NCBI RefSeq assembly: GCF_900102335.1
Contig: NZ_FNBM01000004.1
Span: forward strand, 303,052-367,051
Length of the DNA: 64,000 nucleotides
DNA from: Phytopseudomonas seleniipraecipitans
GTDB lineage: Bacteria > Pseudomonadota > Gammaproteobacteria > Pseudomonadales > Pseudomonadaceae
Direction of reading: 5' to 3'
Positions 45,093 to 56,609 of this stretch are shown here, piece after piece (the first letter of the stretch is position 1; each line of letters begins with the position of its first letter). A program made the translations under genes and the position numbers. The notes below the pieces were generated by a model. It saw nothing but the letters and a program-made list of their open reading frames with translations, was not told the origin of the DNA and did not search any database.

Positions 45093-46174
45093 GCCAGCCC
45101 ATGCTGTTGAGCCTGCGTAATCTGGGTTGCGGCTACGGTGAACAGCGCGTCGTGCAGAACCTCGACCTGCACCTCAATCCGGGTGACATCGGTTGCCTGC
45201 TCGGCCCGTCTGGCTGTGGCAAGACCACCACCCTGCGCGCGATTGCCGGCTTCGAGCCGGTGCTGGAGGGCGAAATCAGCCTGGCTGGCGAAGTGATCTC
45301 CCGTCGAGGCTTTACCCTGGCACCGGAAAAACGCCGCATCGGCATGGTGTTTCAGGATTACGCGCTGTTCCCGCACCTGAGCGTGGCGCAGAACGTGTCG
45401 TTCGGTATTCGCAAGCAGACCGATTGCGAGCAGGTGACCCGCGAGCTACTGGAACTGGTCAAGCTCGATCACCTCAGCAAGCGGCATCCGAACGAACTGT
45501 CCGGCGGACAGCAGCAGCGCGTCGCCCTGGCCCGCGCCTTGGCCACCGACCCGCAACTGCTGCTGCTCGATGAGCCATTTTCGAACCTTGATGGCGAGCT
45601 ACGTCGGCGCCTTAGTCACGAGGTGCGCGACATTCTCAAGAGCCGTGGCACCAGTGCGATTCTGGTTACCCATGATCAGGAAGAAGCCTTCGCCGTCAGC
45701 GATCATGTCGGTGTTTTCAAGGCGGGCCACCTGGAACAATGGGACACGCCCTTCAACCTCTACCACGAGCCACAGACGCCCTTCGTCGCGAGTTTCATTG
45801 GTCAGGGTTATTTCATCCGCGGCCAGCTACGGGCGCCGGATGAGGTGCAGACCGAGCTGGGTACGATCCGCGGCAACCGCGCCTACGCCTGGCCGGTTGG
45901 TAGCGCGGTAGATGTGCTGCTGCGTCCCGACGACATCGTCCACGACCCGCAGAGTGCTCAGCAGGCCTTGATCGTCGGCAAAAGCTTTCTGGGTGCAGCG
46001 ACGCTTTATCGCCTGCAGTTGCCTACCGGCAGCCAGCTGGAAGCTCTGTTTCCTAGCCATGCCGATCACCAGCCCGGTGAGCACGTTGGCATTCGTATCG
46101 CCGCCGACCACCTGGTGGCGTTTGCCGCACCAGGCAGCGTGGCGGCGCCATCGACGCTGGCCCACAACGACTAG
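45089..46174 (+). CDS. ABC transporter ATPase, FbpC/PotA-like, without adjacent permease
   Basis: The 361-residue protein has Walker [10 protein letters not shown], signature [15 protein letters not shown], Walker [13 protein letters not shown] and a C-terminal TOBE-type regulatory domain (about residues 240-350). It resembles the ferric-iron/polyamine importer ATPases. It overlaps argF by 4 bases. No permease or matching binding protein is next to it in the same direction, so it must serve permeases elsewhere. Confidence 0.9.
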   Translation: MSQPMLLSLRNLGCGYGEQRVVQNLDLHLNPGDIGCLLGPSGCGKTTTLRAIAGFEPVLEGEISLAGEVISRRGFTLAPEKRRIGMVFQDYALFPHLSVAQNVSFGIRKQTDCEQVTRELLELVKLDHLSKRHPNELSGGQQQRVALARALATDPQLLLLDEPFSNLDGELRRRLSHEVRDILKSRGTSAILVTHDQEEAFAVSDHVGVFKAGHLEQWDTPFNLYHEPQTPFVASFIGQGYFIRGQLRAPDEVQTELGTIRGNRAYAWPVGSAVDVLLRPDDIVHDPQSAQQALIVGKSFLGAATLYRLQLPTGSQLEALFPSHADHQPGEHVGIRIAADHLVAFAAPGSVAAPSTLAHND

Positions 46175-46956
46175 CGATCGAGGTGCAACCGGCCGCTGCT
46201 CACCAAGTGGGCGTGGCCGGCGATCTTCACCCTCGGCTCCTCCAGTCGACACCATAGAAACCCACCGCGCGCGCCGCCCTGATACGCCGTCAGCTCGGAC
46301 TTGCCCAGCTGCTGCGCCCAGTACGGGGTGAGAATGCAATGCGCGGAACCGGTTACCGGATCTTCATCGATGCCGACGGCCGGCGCGAAGTTTCGCGACA
46401 CGAAGTCTACTGCCTGCCCCGGCGCAGTAATGATCACTGCCGGCCAGGGCAATTGCGCCAGCGCGCGCAGATCGGGACAGCAGGCGCGCACCGCAGCCTC
46501 TGACTCAAGCAGTACCAGCAACTGCGGGGCATCAAGTACGGCGACCGGCGTTTGCCCGAGCACTTCAGCCAGGCCTTCCGGAACTGCAATCGGGGTGGGC
46601 TGCTGGCAAGGAAAGTCCAATACCAGACGCCCCGCCTCGCGGCTGACTGCCAGCGCGCCCTGCGCATAAATGAAGTCGATGCGCTCCCCGGGCTCGCCGT
46701 AACATTCGAACAGCACATGAGCGCTGGCTAGCGTCGCGTGCCCACACAGCGGCACCTCGGCTGTGGGCGTGAACCAGCGAATACGCCACGCCGCACCCTC
46801 CTTCACCACGAACGCAGTTTCTGCGAGGTTGTGCTCAACAGCAATCTGCTGCATCAGTGAGTCATCGAGCCAGTGATCAAGCCGGTAGATAGCAGCAGGG
46901 TTACCAGCGAAGGGCCGATCACTGAATGCATCGACCTGGTGAAATTCGAGGGACAT
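46171..46956 (-). CDS. PhzF-family isomerase-like protein
   Basis: The ATG at 46956 gives 261 residues. PhzF-fold features are clear: FHQVDAFSDRPFAGNPAAIYRLDHWLDD, the catalytic Glu in NLAETAFV, and CGHATLASAHVLFE in the first half; GIDEDPVTGSAHCILTPYWAQQLGKSELTAYQGGARGG in the second. No phenazine genes are nearby, so it is probably a housekeeping PhzF homologue of unknown substrate. The 3' end overlaps the ABC ATPase gene by 4 bases, convergently. Confidence 0.9.
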   Translation of the reverse strand: MSLEFHQVDAFSDRPFAGNPAAIYRLDHWLDDSLMQQIAVEHNLAETAFVVKEGAAWRIRWFTPTAEVPLCGHATLASAHVLFECYGEPGERIDFIYAQGALAVSREAGRLVLDFPCQQPTPIAVPEGLAEVLGQTPVAVLDAPQLLVLLESEAAVRACCPDLRALAQLPWPAVIITAPGQAVDFVSRNFAPAVGIDEDPVTGSAHCILTPYWAQQLGKSELTAYQGGARGGFLWCRLEEPRVKIAGHAHLVSSGRLHLDR

Positions 46957-47037
46957 GAGAGCGTTCCAATAGGCAAGTAACAACTGTGGGCGTGGCGATC
47001 ATTGTTGATACAGCGCAGCAGGACAGTCAGGAAAAAT

Positions 47038-47817
47038 TCAACGCAGCGCGCCGATACCGTAACGCTGCAGTAACGTCTCGAGCCGACCATCCTGACGGTA
47101 GCGACGCACGCCATCGTCGAGAATGTCGCTATAACGTTTGCTGGATGGCAGCACCGGTGAGAAGGCGATGTAGATGGGCACATCCGGCACTCGGCAACCG
47201 ACCTGAACCAGCTTGGCAGCGGTCGGGTCCTTGCTCTGATAGAGGGACATTACCCAGGTGTTTTCCAGCGTCGCATCGACCCGTCCCAGCTCTACCTTGC
47301 GAACATTCAGCTCCAGAGCCTGTTCACCGGCAGCCTGCTGCAGGCGATCCGGATTACGCTGATGGCGGCTTATGTAATTGTCGATCTGCTCACCGTAGCT
47401 GTAGCCGTTGATCACCCCAAGGCGAATCTGCTCAAGCGAGGCCAGGTCGGTGTAGCGCCAGGTACTGTCGGCCCGGGCATAGAAGCAGTTTCGCGAGATG
47501 CCGGGTGCTACGTCACCGAAAATCAGGTCCGGGGCATCGCGGATGCCTGCACCCACCAGCGCGTTGACGCGCCCCGTACGCACCTCCAGTACGGCCCTTG
47601 CCCAGTTGGTAACGCGGTATTCAACGGTGATGCCGGCTTCGGCAAAGATCTCCCTGGCCAATTCGATAAAAATACCGGGACGCTCGGCGTTCTCGGCACA
47701 ATTGACCGGGCACCAGACGTCCGCCTCCATGACCAGCGTCTCGGCCTTGGCATACGTACTGCCCAGCAACGCCGCCATTAGTAGGCCGCGTGCATGCCAT
47801 CGAAATCCTTTGATCAC
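47038..47817 (-). CDS. Periplasmic solute-binding protein, family 3-like
   Basis: A GTG at 47817 preceded by GGAGG (8-base spacer) gives 259 residues, better than an upstream start at 47877. The signal peptide ends GSTYAKA before ETLVMEADVWCPVNCAE. The sequence GIFIELAREIFAEAGITVEYRVTNWARAVLEVRTGRVNALVGAGIRDAPDLIF and TDLASLEQIRLGVINGYSYGEQIDNYI fit family 3 binding proteins (PAAT/ABC or sensory). Two Cys near the mature N-terminus (C-PVNC) may pair. There is no adjacent permease, so a free-standing or signalling role is possible. Confidence 0.82.
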   Translation of the reverse strand: MIKGFRWHARGLLMAALLGSTYAKAETLVMEADVWCPVNCAENAERPGIFIELAREIFAEAGITVEYRVTNWARAVLEVRTGRVNALVGAGIRDAPDLIFGDVAPGISRNCFYARADSTWRYTDLASLEQIRLGVINGYSYGEQIDNYISRHQRNPDRLQQAAGEQALELNVRKVELGRVDATLENTWVMSLYQSKDPTAAKLVQVGCRVPDVPIYIAFSPVLPSSKRYSDILDDGVRRYRQDGRLETLLQRYGIGALR

Positions 47818-48120
47818 CCGCAAAGCCTCCTGCTTTATTACCGGGAACAATCGACCTGCGCTGCCTATCCGTAACACCGCACGAAGCTAAACACACCTAA
47901 GCAGATCGGCGCGCTTCGTCATCGGCGGCTAGAAGCGATGCTGACAGTGCCAGCGTATGCCGATCCTATCAAGCTCATGTGTGCAGACGGCGAACCGGCA
48001 CGCCCGCCCCCGATGACCTACACGCTGCCAAATAGACGTTCGAGAAGGCGGGATTCAGGGCACGGATATTTTTCGGTATCAGCAGCATGCTCGCCATGAA
48101 GCGCCTAGCAGGCAAAACGC
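47818..48120. other. Non-coding interval before the binding protein gene
   Basis: I see no gene, RNA or clear repeat in these 303 bases. It should contain the promoter of the leftward binding-protein gene; ybaK reads into it from the other side on the same strand. Confidence 0.5.
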
Positions 48121-48594
48121 TCACGCGCCGCGGCCAATAGCGGCGAATTTTGCCTGAGTATGCTGCGCCAGGGTCTCGGCGCTCAGTTCCACTTCGAGCC
48201 CTCGGCGTCCAGCACTGACATGAATGCTCGGGAAGTCCTTCGCACTGTTATCGATGAAGGTACGCAGACGCTTCTTCTGCCCCAACGGACTGATACCACC
48301 AACCAGATAACCGGTGGCTCGCTGCGCTGCATCCACGGCGGCCATGTCGGCCTTCTTTACGCCTGCGGCCTGAGCCAGGGCTTTCAGATCCAACGTTCCC
48401 ACCACCGGCACCACCGCCACCAGCAACTCGCCCTTCTCACTGCTTGCCAGCAGCGTTTTGAATACCTGCGCCGGATCGAGGTTGAGCTTCTCGGCGGCTT
48501 CCAGGCCATAGGATGCTGCCTTGGGATCGTGTTCATAACTGTGGATTCGATGTTCGGCGCGAACCTTTTTCAACAGATCCAATGCGGGCGTCAT
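48121..48594 (-). CDS. ybaK: Cys-tRNA(Pro) deacylase YbaK
   Basis: The 157-residue YbaK/EbsC protein has HSYEHDPKAASYGLEAAEKLNLDPAQVFKTLLAS, with the conserved Lys in KTLL, and KKADMAAVDAAQRATGYLVGGISPLGQKKRLRTFID. It removes cysteine mis-charged onto tRNA-Pro. The length is standard. Confidence 0.93.
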   Translation of the reverse strand: MTPALDLLKKVRAEHRIHSYEHDPKAASYGLEAAEKLNLDPAQVFKTLLASSEKGELLVAVVPVVGTLDLKALAQAAGVKKADMAAVDAAQRATGYLVGGISPLGQKKRLRTFIDNSAKDFPSIHVSAGRRGLEVELSAETLAQHTQAKFAAIGRGA

Positions 48595-48958
48595 ATCAGC
48601 TCCAGACTAAGGACAAGGGCGAAGCGGACTAGCCAACGATTCTAGCGATACTCACACGCAAAGGCTCTGTTTCGACCCTGCCAATCAACCAGCAAAATAT
48701 CATCCTGTCACGGAACCTATCGCGGCGGACGCTGACCTATTGAACTAAGCAGACGATTGAATTCGAAAAAACCAACCGCTTAATGCGTTCGATTTTTGAC
48801 AATCACCGATCAGCGGCTATTTTTTCTTTCGATTGTGAACATCTCAAACAAAGGCACCGTATTCCCATCAGCAGTGGCGATGTTGCACGTGGAGACTCCC
48901 AGGAGGTCGTTTTCCCGCCAGCCGCAATCGCTAAACAACAAAAAAAACGAGGCTTACA
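48595..48958. other. Regulatory interval between ybaK and glpF
   Basis: The 364 bases hold no convincing gene. The right half is AT-rich and carries the glpF promoter region with GlpR-like half-sites. Confidence 0.55.
48757..48844 (+). promoter_or_regulatory. Candidate GlpR operators of glpF
   Basis: Three TTCGA-containing sequences recur: AATTCGAAAAAACC near 48760, GCGTTCGATTTTTGAC near 48785 and TTTCGATTGTGAACAT near 48828. These resemble GlpR half-sites (TTCGA / GAACAT) and lie upstream of the glpF start. No single one is a perfect palindrome. Confidence 0.4.
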
Positions 48959-49807
48959 ATGACGACGGCTCACCAACAACCTTCGCTATCGGGCCAATGC
49001 ATGGCCGAATTTCTGGGCACCGCGCTGCTCATCTTTTTCGGCACTGGATGCGTGGCCGCTCTCAAGGTCGCAGGTGCGAGTTTCGGCCTCTGGGAAATCA
49101 GCATTATCTGGGGCGTCGGCGTCAGCATGGCGATCTACCTGACGGCCGGAGTCTCCGGCGCGCATCTCAATCCAGCCGTCAGTATCGCGCTGTGGCTGTT
49201 CGCCGATTTCGAGAAACGCAAACTGCCGTTCTATATCCTCGCCCAAATCGCTGGCGCCTTCTGCGGTGCACTGCTGGTCTACACCTTGTACAGCGGACTG
49301 TTCAGCGAATTCGAACAAGCCCACCAGATGGTTCGCGGCTCCCAGGCAAGCCTGGAGCTGGCGGCAGTGTTTTCCACTTTCCCGAATCCGGTGCTCTCTA
49401 CTGGCCAGGCATTCATGGTCGAGGTGGTGATCACAGCGATCCTGATGGGCGTGATCATGGCGCTGACCGATGACAACAACGGCCTGCCACGGGGGCCGAT
49501 GGCACCCCTGCTGATCGGCCTGCTGATCGCGGTGATCGGCAGCGCCATGGGCCCGCTGACCGGCTTCGCGATGAACCCTGCGCGAGACTTTGGCCCCAAG
49601 CTGATGACCTTCTTCACAGGCTGGGGTGATATCGCACTCACTGGCGGGCGTGATATCCCCTATTTCCTGGTGCCGATCTTCGCGCCCATTCTCGGCGCCT
49701 GCCTGGGCGCAGCGATCTACCGCGGCATGATCGCCCGGCACCTGCCCAACGCACTCGACACCGCCGAGGCAGAACAGAGCGCCGAACGCGACGTCAAAGC
49801 TTCCTGA
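48959..49807 (+). CDS. glpF: Glycerol uptake facilitator (aquaglyceroporin)
   Basis: The 282-residue MIP-family channel has six membrane spans and both NPA boxes: GAHLNPAVS in the first half and AMNPARD in the second. The Arg after the second NPA and the Phe/Gly-rich selectivity region (FAMNPARDFGPKL) indicate glycerol transport. It starts the glp cluster; glpK follows after 69 bases. Confidence 0.95.
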   Translation: MTTAHQQPSLSGQCMAEFLGTALLIFFGTGCVAALKVAGASFGLWEISIIWGVGVSMAIYLTAGVSGAHLNPAVSIALWLFADFEKRKLPFYILAQIAGAFCGALLVYTLYSGLFSEFEQAHQMVRGSQASLELAAVFSTFPNPVLSTGQAFMVEVVITAILMGVIMALTDDNNGLPRGPMAPLLIGLLIAVIGSAMGPLTGFAMNPARDFGPKLMTFFTGWGDIALTGGRDIPYFLVPIFAPILGACLGAAIYRGMIARHLPNALDTAEAEQSAERDVKAS

Positions 49808-51382
<1,575 letters not shown>

Positions 51383-51386
51383 GCAA

Positions 51387-51409
51387 CAGCCGGGCTTGGC
51401 GCCCGGCTG
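51387..51409 (+). terminator. Hairpin between glpK and glpR
   Basis: CAGCCGGGC-TTGGC-GCCCGGCTG is a perfect 9-bp stem with a 5-base loop, 4 bases after the glpK stop. There is no U-tract, so it may only attenuate or protect the mRNA. Confidence 0.6.
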
Positions 51410-51478
51410 CAACTGGCAGTGAGCAGGTTCGTGCGGCATCATGGGCCAATTCCGTGCGGCAGCCCCCAAGGACCCCCC

Positions 51479-52234
51479 ATGAATCTGCCTCCCCGTCAGC
51501 AGCAAATCCTCGATCTGATCCGTGAACGCGGCTACGTCAGCATCGAGGAGCTGGCCACCGTGTTCGTCGTCACTCCGCAAACCATCCGCCGCGATATCAA
51601 CCAACTGGCGGATGCCAATCTGCTGCGTCGCTACCACGGCGGCGCGGCCTATGACTCCAGCGTCGAAAACACCGCCTACGCCATGCGCGCCGACCAGATG
51701 CGCCATGAGAAACAGCGCATCGGCGAAGCCATCGCCGCGCAGATTCCTGATCACGCCTCCTTGTTCATCAACATCGGTACCACCACCGAATCGATCGCCC
51801 GCGCCCTGCTCAATCACAGCCACCTGAAGATCATCACCAATAACCTCAACGTGGCTTCGATGCTCAGCGCCAAGGACGATTTCGATGTGCTGCTCACCGG
51901 CGGCAACGTGCGCCGCGACGGCGGTCTGGTCGGCCAGGCCAGCGTCGATTTCATCAATCAATTCAAGGTCGACTTCGCCCTGGTGGGCATTAGCGGCATC
52001 GACGAAGACGGCAGCCTGCTGGACTTCGATTACCAGGAAGTTCGCGTCTCCCAGGCAATCATCGCCAATGCCCGCAAGGTGATCCTCGCCGCCGACTCCA
52101 GCAAATTCGGCCGTAACGCCATGATCCGCCTTGGCCCCATAAGCCTGATCGACTGCCTGGTGACCGACCAGCAGCCCGTGCCTGCCCTCTGCCACCTGCT
52201 CGAGCAACACAAGATCCGCCTCGACGTGGTCTGA
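51479..52234 (+). CDS. glpR: DeoR-family repressor of glycerol metabolism
   Basis: The ATG at 51479 gives 251 residues, the DeoR standard. The HTH is [52 protein letters not shown] and the sugar-phosphate sensing domain has [13 protein letters not shown] and [24 protein letters not shown]. It represses glp genes when glycerol 3-phosphate is low. It lies between glpK and glpD. Confidence 0.95.
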   Translation: MNLPPRQQQILDLIRERGYVSIEELATVFVVTPQTIRRDINQLADANLLRRYHGGAAYDSSVENTAYAMRADQMRHEKQRIGEAIAAQIPDHASLFINIGTTTESIARALLNHSHLKIITNNLNVASMLSAKDDFDVLLTGGNVRRDGGLVGQASVDFINQFKVDFALVGISGIDEDGSLLDFDYQEVRVSQAIIANARKVILAADSSKFGRNAMIRLGPISLIDCLVTDQQPVPALCHLLEQHKIRLDVV

Positions 52235-52365
52235 CACGTCCTTCTTTAGAACTGCACCCGAACCACGGACGCCTGGCGTCTTGCCGGTCGGGTGGGGTTA
52301 GCCGCGCCCATTCGATTTTCGTACCAACACAACCCGAACCTTCCATCGCCACAGTTATCTGTAGA

Positions 52366-52382
52366 AATGTTCGTGAATTTTC
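52366..52382 (+). promoter_or_regulatory. GlpR half-site-like sequence upstream of glpD
   Basis: AATGTTCGTGAATTTTC shares the AATGTTCGT arm with the palindrome at 52463-52476. It may be a distal GlpR site. Confidence 0.4.
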
Positions 52383-52462
52383 ATTCCCGTGCATCCCGAT
52401 GAGTTTTTTCAATCGAATTCGACTGGATACACCTCTCTTCATGCGCTAGTATTTTCGCAAAT

Positions 52463-52476
52463 GAACATAAATGTTC
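52463..52476. promoter_or_regulatory. GlpR operator candidate of glpD
   Basis: GAACAT-AA-ATGTTC is a perfect palindrome ending 31 bases before the glpD ATG. The arms match the GlpR arm known in gamma-proteobacteria (AATGTTCG). It lies where it would block the promoter. Confidence 0.65.
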
Positions 52477-52507
52477 GTATTCCAATAGAAAAGCAACATG
52501 AGGCCTG

Positions 52508-54106
52508 ATGATGCCCACTTCCAGCCTGTCCACCAGCCCGCTTTCCGAGATTTATGACGTTGCCGTCGTCGGCGGCGGTATCAATGGAGCCGGGATCGCC
52601 TGTGATGCGGCCGGCCGTGGTCTGTCCGTGTTCCTCTGTGAAAAAGATGACCTGGCCCGCCATACCTCATCAGCAAGCAGCAAGCTGATCCACGGTGGGC
52701 TGCGCTATCTGGAACACCACGAGTTTCGCCTGGTGCGTGAAGCTCTGGCAGAGCGCGAGGTGCTGCTGGCCAAGGCCCCGCATATAGTCAGCCCGATGCG
52801 TTTCATCCTGCCGCACCGCCCGCACCTGCGACCTGCCTTGCTGATCCGTGCCGGCCTGTTTCTGTACGATAACTTGGGCAAACGCAAAGCCCTGCCACGC
52901 TCGCGTGGCGTGAGTTTCGGCGCCAGCAGCCCGCTCAAGCCCGAGATCAGCAAGGGCTTCGAGTACTCCGACTGCTGGGTGGACGACGCGCGCCTGGTGG
53001 TACTCAACGCCATGGCAGCGCGCGAGCATGGCGCTCATGTACACACCCACACCCGCTGCGTCAGCGCACGGCGCAGCAAGGGCCTGTGGCATATCCACCT
53101 GGAACGCGCCGATGGCAGCCTGTTTTCGATCCGCGCCAAGGCGCTGGTCAATGCCGCTGGTCCGTGGGTGGCGCGCTTCATTCGCGACGACCTGAAGCAG
53201 CAGTCGCCCTACGGCATTCGCCTGATCCAGGGCAGTCACATCATCGTGCCGCGGCTGTTCGACGGTGAGCAGGCCTACATCCTGCAGAACGAAGATCGCC
53301 GCATCGTCTTCGCCATCCCGTACCTCCACCGCTTCACCCTGATTGGTACCACCGACCGCGAATACAACGGCGATCCGGCCACGGTGAGCATCAGCGAGGA
53401 AGAAACCGATTACCTGCTGCAGGTGGTCAACGATCACTTCCGCAAATCAATCAGCCGTGCCGACATCCTGCACAGCTACGCAGGCGTTCGCCCGCTGTGC
53501 GACGACGAATCCGATGAACCGTCCGCCATCACCCGTGACTACACGCTGTCGCTGTCGGCCCAAGGCGACGAGCCTCCGTTGCTCTCGGTGTTCGGCGGTA
53601 AATTGACCACCTACCGCAAGCTGGCAGAGTCGGCCCTGGCGCAGTTGGCCCCGTTCTTCCCGAACATGTCAGCGCGCTGGACTGCTGACGCGCCACTGCC
53701 GGGTGGCGAGCAGATGAATAGTCGGCAAAGCCTGGTCGATGCGCTGTGCAAGCGTCACGCCTGGTTGGACGCTGCGCTGGCACAGCGCTGGGCCGCCAGC
53801 TACGGCAGCCGCACCTGGCAGCTACTGGCAGATGTGGAGAACGGCGAGCAGCTCGGCGAGGACTTCGGGCATGGCCTGTACGCCCGGGAAGTCGACTACT
53901 TACGCGAGCACGAATGGGCGACCGAGGTGGACGACATTCTCTGGCGCCGCAGTAAACTCGGCTTGTTCCTAGATGCCACGCAACGTAATCGGCTGGAGCG
54001 CTACATGGCGCCAGCCATACACGCGGGCGTTACATCTGCACCAGCTGCACATCCTGCCGGTGAGCTTGCAGGTGTGGCAGTACAGCCGCCAGCAACGGCG
54101 CCTTGA
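52508..54106 (+). CDS. glpD: Aerobic glycerol-3-phosphate dehydrogenase
   Basis: The 532-residue FAD enzyme starts [65 protein letters not shown], a complete GlpD dinucleotide-binding start. It oxidises glycerol 3-phosphate to DHAP and feeds the respiratory chain at the membrane. ATG codons at 52508 and 52511 are both possible; GAGG lies upstream. The C-terminus is about 20 residues longer than usual and overlaps the convergent hydrolase gene by 77 bases. Confidence 0.96.
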   Translation: MMPTSSLSTSPLSEIYDVAVVGGGINGAGIACDAAGRGLSVFLCEKDDLARHTSSASSKLIHGGLRYLEHHEFRLVREALAEREVLLAKAPHIVSPMRFILPHRPHLRPALLIRAGLFLYDNLGKRKALPRSRGVSFGASSPLKPEISKGFEYSDCWVDDARLVVLNAMAAREHGAHVHTHTRCVSARRSKGLWHIHLERADGSLFSIRAKALVNAAGPWVARFIRDDLKQQSPYGIRLIQGSHIIVPRLFDGEQAYILQNEDRRIVFAIPYLHRFTLIGTTDREYNGDPATVSISEEETDYLLQVVNDHFRKSISRADILHSYAGVRPLCDDESDEPSAITRDYTLSLSAQGDEPPLLSVFGGKLTTYRKLAESALAQLAPFFPNMSARWTADAPLPGGEQMNSRQSLVDALCKRHAWLDAALAQRWAASYGSRTWQLLADVENGEQLGEDFGHGLYAREVDYLREHEWATEVDDILWRRSKLGLFLDATQRNRLERYMAPAIHAGVTSAPAAHPAGELAGVAVQPPATAP

Positions 54107-55019
54107 AACGCTCCTGAAAGCGGTGAGCGAGCCCGGGAATCAGCCGCAGCTCGCTGCCGCGCACATGCGCCGCCACATGCACACCGTGCATCACTGGCAG
54201 CAGCGGGTCTGCGGTGCCGTGCACCACCAGGGTCGGCACCTGCAAACGATTGAGCAAATCCACTCGGCTGGTTTCAGCCAGAATTGCCAATAGCTGGCGC
54301 TCCACCCCGGCAGGGTTGAAGGCACGGTCGTAGGCAACTTCGGCCTGGTGCAACAGCATCGCCCGATCATCCACCACGGCAGGGCTGCCCAGCGCGGCCA
54401 GCAGGTCCGCCTGCTGCTCAAGAGCGACGTCGCGACTCGGAGCATCTCGCCGCGACAGCAGCCGCAGTAATGCCGGGCTCGGTGCCGGCAGACCCTGCGC
54501 TCCGGAACTGGTCATCACCAGGGTCAGGCTCTGCACCCGCTGCGGCGCCATATCGGCGACGTGCTGCGCGATCATTCCGCCCATGCTGGCACCCAGCAGA
54601 TGGAACTGGCGAATGCCCAAAGCATCCATCAGACCCAGAGCATCGCCTGCCATGTCACGCAACCGATAAGGCGCGCCGACCGACAGGCCGATCCGGTAGC
54701 GCAGCACTTCGTAGGCCAGGTTGGCAGTGGGCGCTTCGGCGTTCCAGCGGCTCAAGCCAACATCGCGGTTGTCATAGCGAATCACCCGAAAACCCTGTTC
54801 GCACAGTTGCTCGACCACGTCGTCCGGCCAGTGGATCAACTGCCCGCCCAGGCCCATGACCAACAGCAGCGCGGGGTCGCTGCTGCGTCCGATACTCTGG
54901 TACGCCAGACTCACCTCACCCAGCGATACGCGCTCGACGTCCGAACCGACCCTGCAGGCCTCCGTCGCCTGGGACGACAGGCTGCACAGCAAGGCAGCCA
55001 CAAAAAACACCACGCGCAT
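54030..55019 (-). CDS. Secreted alpha/beta hydrolase
   Basis: The 329-residue precursor has a signal peptide ([21 protein letters not shown]). The fold is standard: oxyanion segment [29 protein letters not shown], nucleophile elbow [11 protein letters not shown] (Ser), acid in [11 protein letters not shown] and His in GLAHRF. It probably acts in the periplasm on an ester or lipid; similar genes are annotated as hydrolases or lipases. Its 3' end overlaps glpD by 77 bases. Confidence 0.88.
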   Translation of the reverse strand: MRVVFFVAALLCSLSSQATEACRVGSDVERVSLGEVSLAYQSIGRSSDPALLLVMGLGGQLIHWPDDVVEQLCEQGFRVIRYDNRDVGLSRWNAEAPTANLAYEVLRYRIGLSVGAPYRLRDMAGDALGLMDALGIRQFHLLGASMGGMIAQHVADMAPQRVQSLTLVMTSSGAQGLPAPSPALLRLLSRRDAPSRDVALEQQADLLAALGSPAVVDDRAMLLHQAEVAYDRAFNPAGVERQLLAILAETSRVDLLNRLQVPTLVVHGTADPLLPVMHGVHVAAHVRGSELRLIPGLAHRFQERFKAPLLAAVLPHLQAHRQDVQLVQM

Positions 55020-55231
55020 TGTTCATTCCATTAGCGAAAAACCCGAATAGCCGTGAAGTGTTGCAGCTCCTCACCGCCGCGCGCTGCCACACAATGGTGA
55101 CAGTTTGATGAAACCCGCCAGACGGATATCGTATTGCCGGCTCGACAGCGTGATAACACCTGAGGGACACTGCATGCATGAAAGGCGCTCATCTTCGCTG
55201 CCGCCTGATTGAATATCTTGCAGGACATTCG

Positions 55232-56152
55232 ATGCTTGAGATACGTCATCTGAAAACCCTTCACGCCTTGCGCGAGACCGACAGCCTGGTCGAGGCGGCT
55301 GAACGCCTGCACCTCACTCAGTCGGCGCTCTCACACCAGTTCAAGGAACTGGAAGAACGCTTGGGCATGCAACTGTTCGTGCGTAAGACCAAGCCCGTGC
55401 GGTTCACCAGTGCTGGCCTGCGCCTGCTGCAGCTGTGCGACAGCGTATTGCCGCTGTTGCGCAGCGCCGAACGCGACCTCTCGCGTCTGGCCGGCGGCAC
55501 GGCCGGCCGCCTGCACATGGCCATCGAATGCCACAGTTGCTTCCAGTGGCTGATGCCGACCATCGACCAGTTTCGCGATGCCTGGCCGGAGGTCGAACTG
55601 GATTTGGCCTCGGGGTTCTCCTTCGCGCCGCTGCCCGCCCTGGCGCGCGGCGATCTCGACTTGGTGGTGACGTCCGACCCGTTGGAACTGTCCGGCATCA
55701 CTTACGTGCCGCTGTTCACCTATGAAGCGATGCTGGCAGTGGCCAACCAGCACGTGCTGGCCAATCGACCCTTCATCCGCCCCGAAGATCTGCTGCGCGA
55801 AACCCTGATCACCTACCCGGTGGAGAGGGATCGGCTGGATATCTTCACGCGTTTTCTCGAGCCCGCCGACATCGAGCCGGCTCAGGTTCGCACCTCTGAA
55901 CTGACGGTGATGATGATGCAACTGGTGGCCAGCGGCCGCGGCGTCTGCGGCCTGCCTAACTGGGCGCTGCACGAGTACAGTTCACGCGGCTACGTGACCG
56001 CCAAGCGCCTCGGCGACAAGGGACTTTTCGCCACGCTGTACGCGGGCATCCGCACCGACATGCTCGATGCACCGTTCATGCGCGATTTCCTGCTCACCGC
56101 CAAAGACACCTCCTTCGCCAACCTGGAAGGGGTCAGCGTCGCTCGGCAGTGA
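55232..56152 (+). CDS. metR: LysR-family regulator MetR
   Basis: The ATG at 55232 (AGGA upstream) gives 306 residues. The N-terminal HTH is LEIRHLKTLHALRETDSLVEAAERLHLTQSALSHQFKELEERLGMQLFVRKTKPVRFTSAGLRLL. The effector domain has the MetR-type MAIECHSCFQWLMPTIDQFRDAWPEVELDL. MetR uses homocysteine to activate methionine synthesis genes (metE, metH). Those targets are not next to it here; a divergent alpha/beta hydrolase gene lies upstream. Confidence 0.93.
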   Translation: MLEIRHLKTLHALRETDSLVEAAERLHLTQSALSHQFKELEERLGMQLFVRKTKPVRFTSAGLRLLQLCDSVLPLLRSAERDLSRLAGGTAGRLHMAIECHSCFQWLMPTIDQFRDAWPEVELDLASGFSFAPLPALARGDLDLVVTSDPLELSGITYVPLFTYEAMLAVANQHVLANRPFIRPEDLLRETLITYPVERDRLDIFTRFLEPADIEPAQVRTSELTVMMMQLVASGRGVCGLPNWALHEYSSRGYVTAKRLGDKGLFATLYAGIRTDMLDAPFMRDFLLTAKDTSFANLEGVSVARQ

Positions 56153-56199
56153 CGCCCCTAGTCGCCGCATACGACCCTCAACACCGAACGGAGACACCC

Positions 56200-56529
56200 A
56201 TGAACATTAGCGATATCCCCTTCGGCATTACCGATTGGAGCGAGATACAGGCCACCGAGCATCCAGGCGAAACCGGCGTGGCCCATTGGCGGACGCAGCA
56301 GTTCGGCGCATTACGCGTGCGCATGGTCAATTACTCGCCGGGTTACCTGGCCGATCACTGGTGCCACAAAGGCCACATCCTGTTGTGCCTGGAAGGCGAG
56401 TTGCACACCGAATTGGAAGACGGCCGGCGTTTCGTGATGACTACCGGGATGAGTTACCAGGTTGCCGACGGCGCCGAAGCGCATCGCAGCTCGACCAGCA
56501 CTGGCGCCCGCCTGTTCATCGTCGATTGA
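56200..56529 (+). CDS. Small cupin-fold protein (DHCW-motif family)
   Basis: The 109-residue protein has NISDIPFGITDWSEIQATEHPGETGVAHWRTQQFGALRVRMVNYSPGYLADHWCHKGHILLCLEGELHTELEDGR. The segment ADHWCHKGH provides His and Cys ligands for a metal in a single cupin barrel. The family is widespread in Pseudomonas but its reaction is unknown. It lies 47 bases after metR and may be co-transcribed. Confidence 0.85.
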   Translation: MNISDIPFGITDWSEIQATEHPGETGVAHWRTQQFGALRVRMVNYSPGYLADHWCHKGHILLCLEGELHTELEDGRRFVMTTGMSYQVADGAEAHRSSTSTGARLFIVD

Positions 56530-56609
56530 TGCTGGCCACGGTCGCGCGGGTTACAGGCCGGGCGTCAACGGCTATGCTGACACGCGTTTTCCAGACAACG
56601 GAGCCACTG

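Noticed and set aside
48796..49473. 225-codon plus-strand frame overlapping glpF
   Set aside because: Out of frame with glpF and without its own features.
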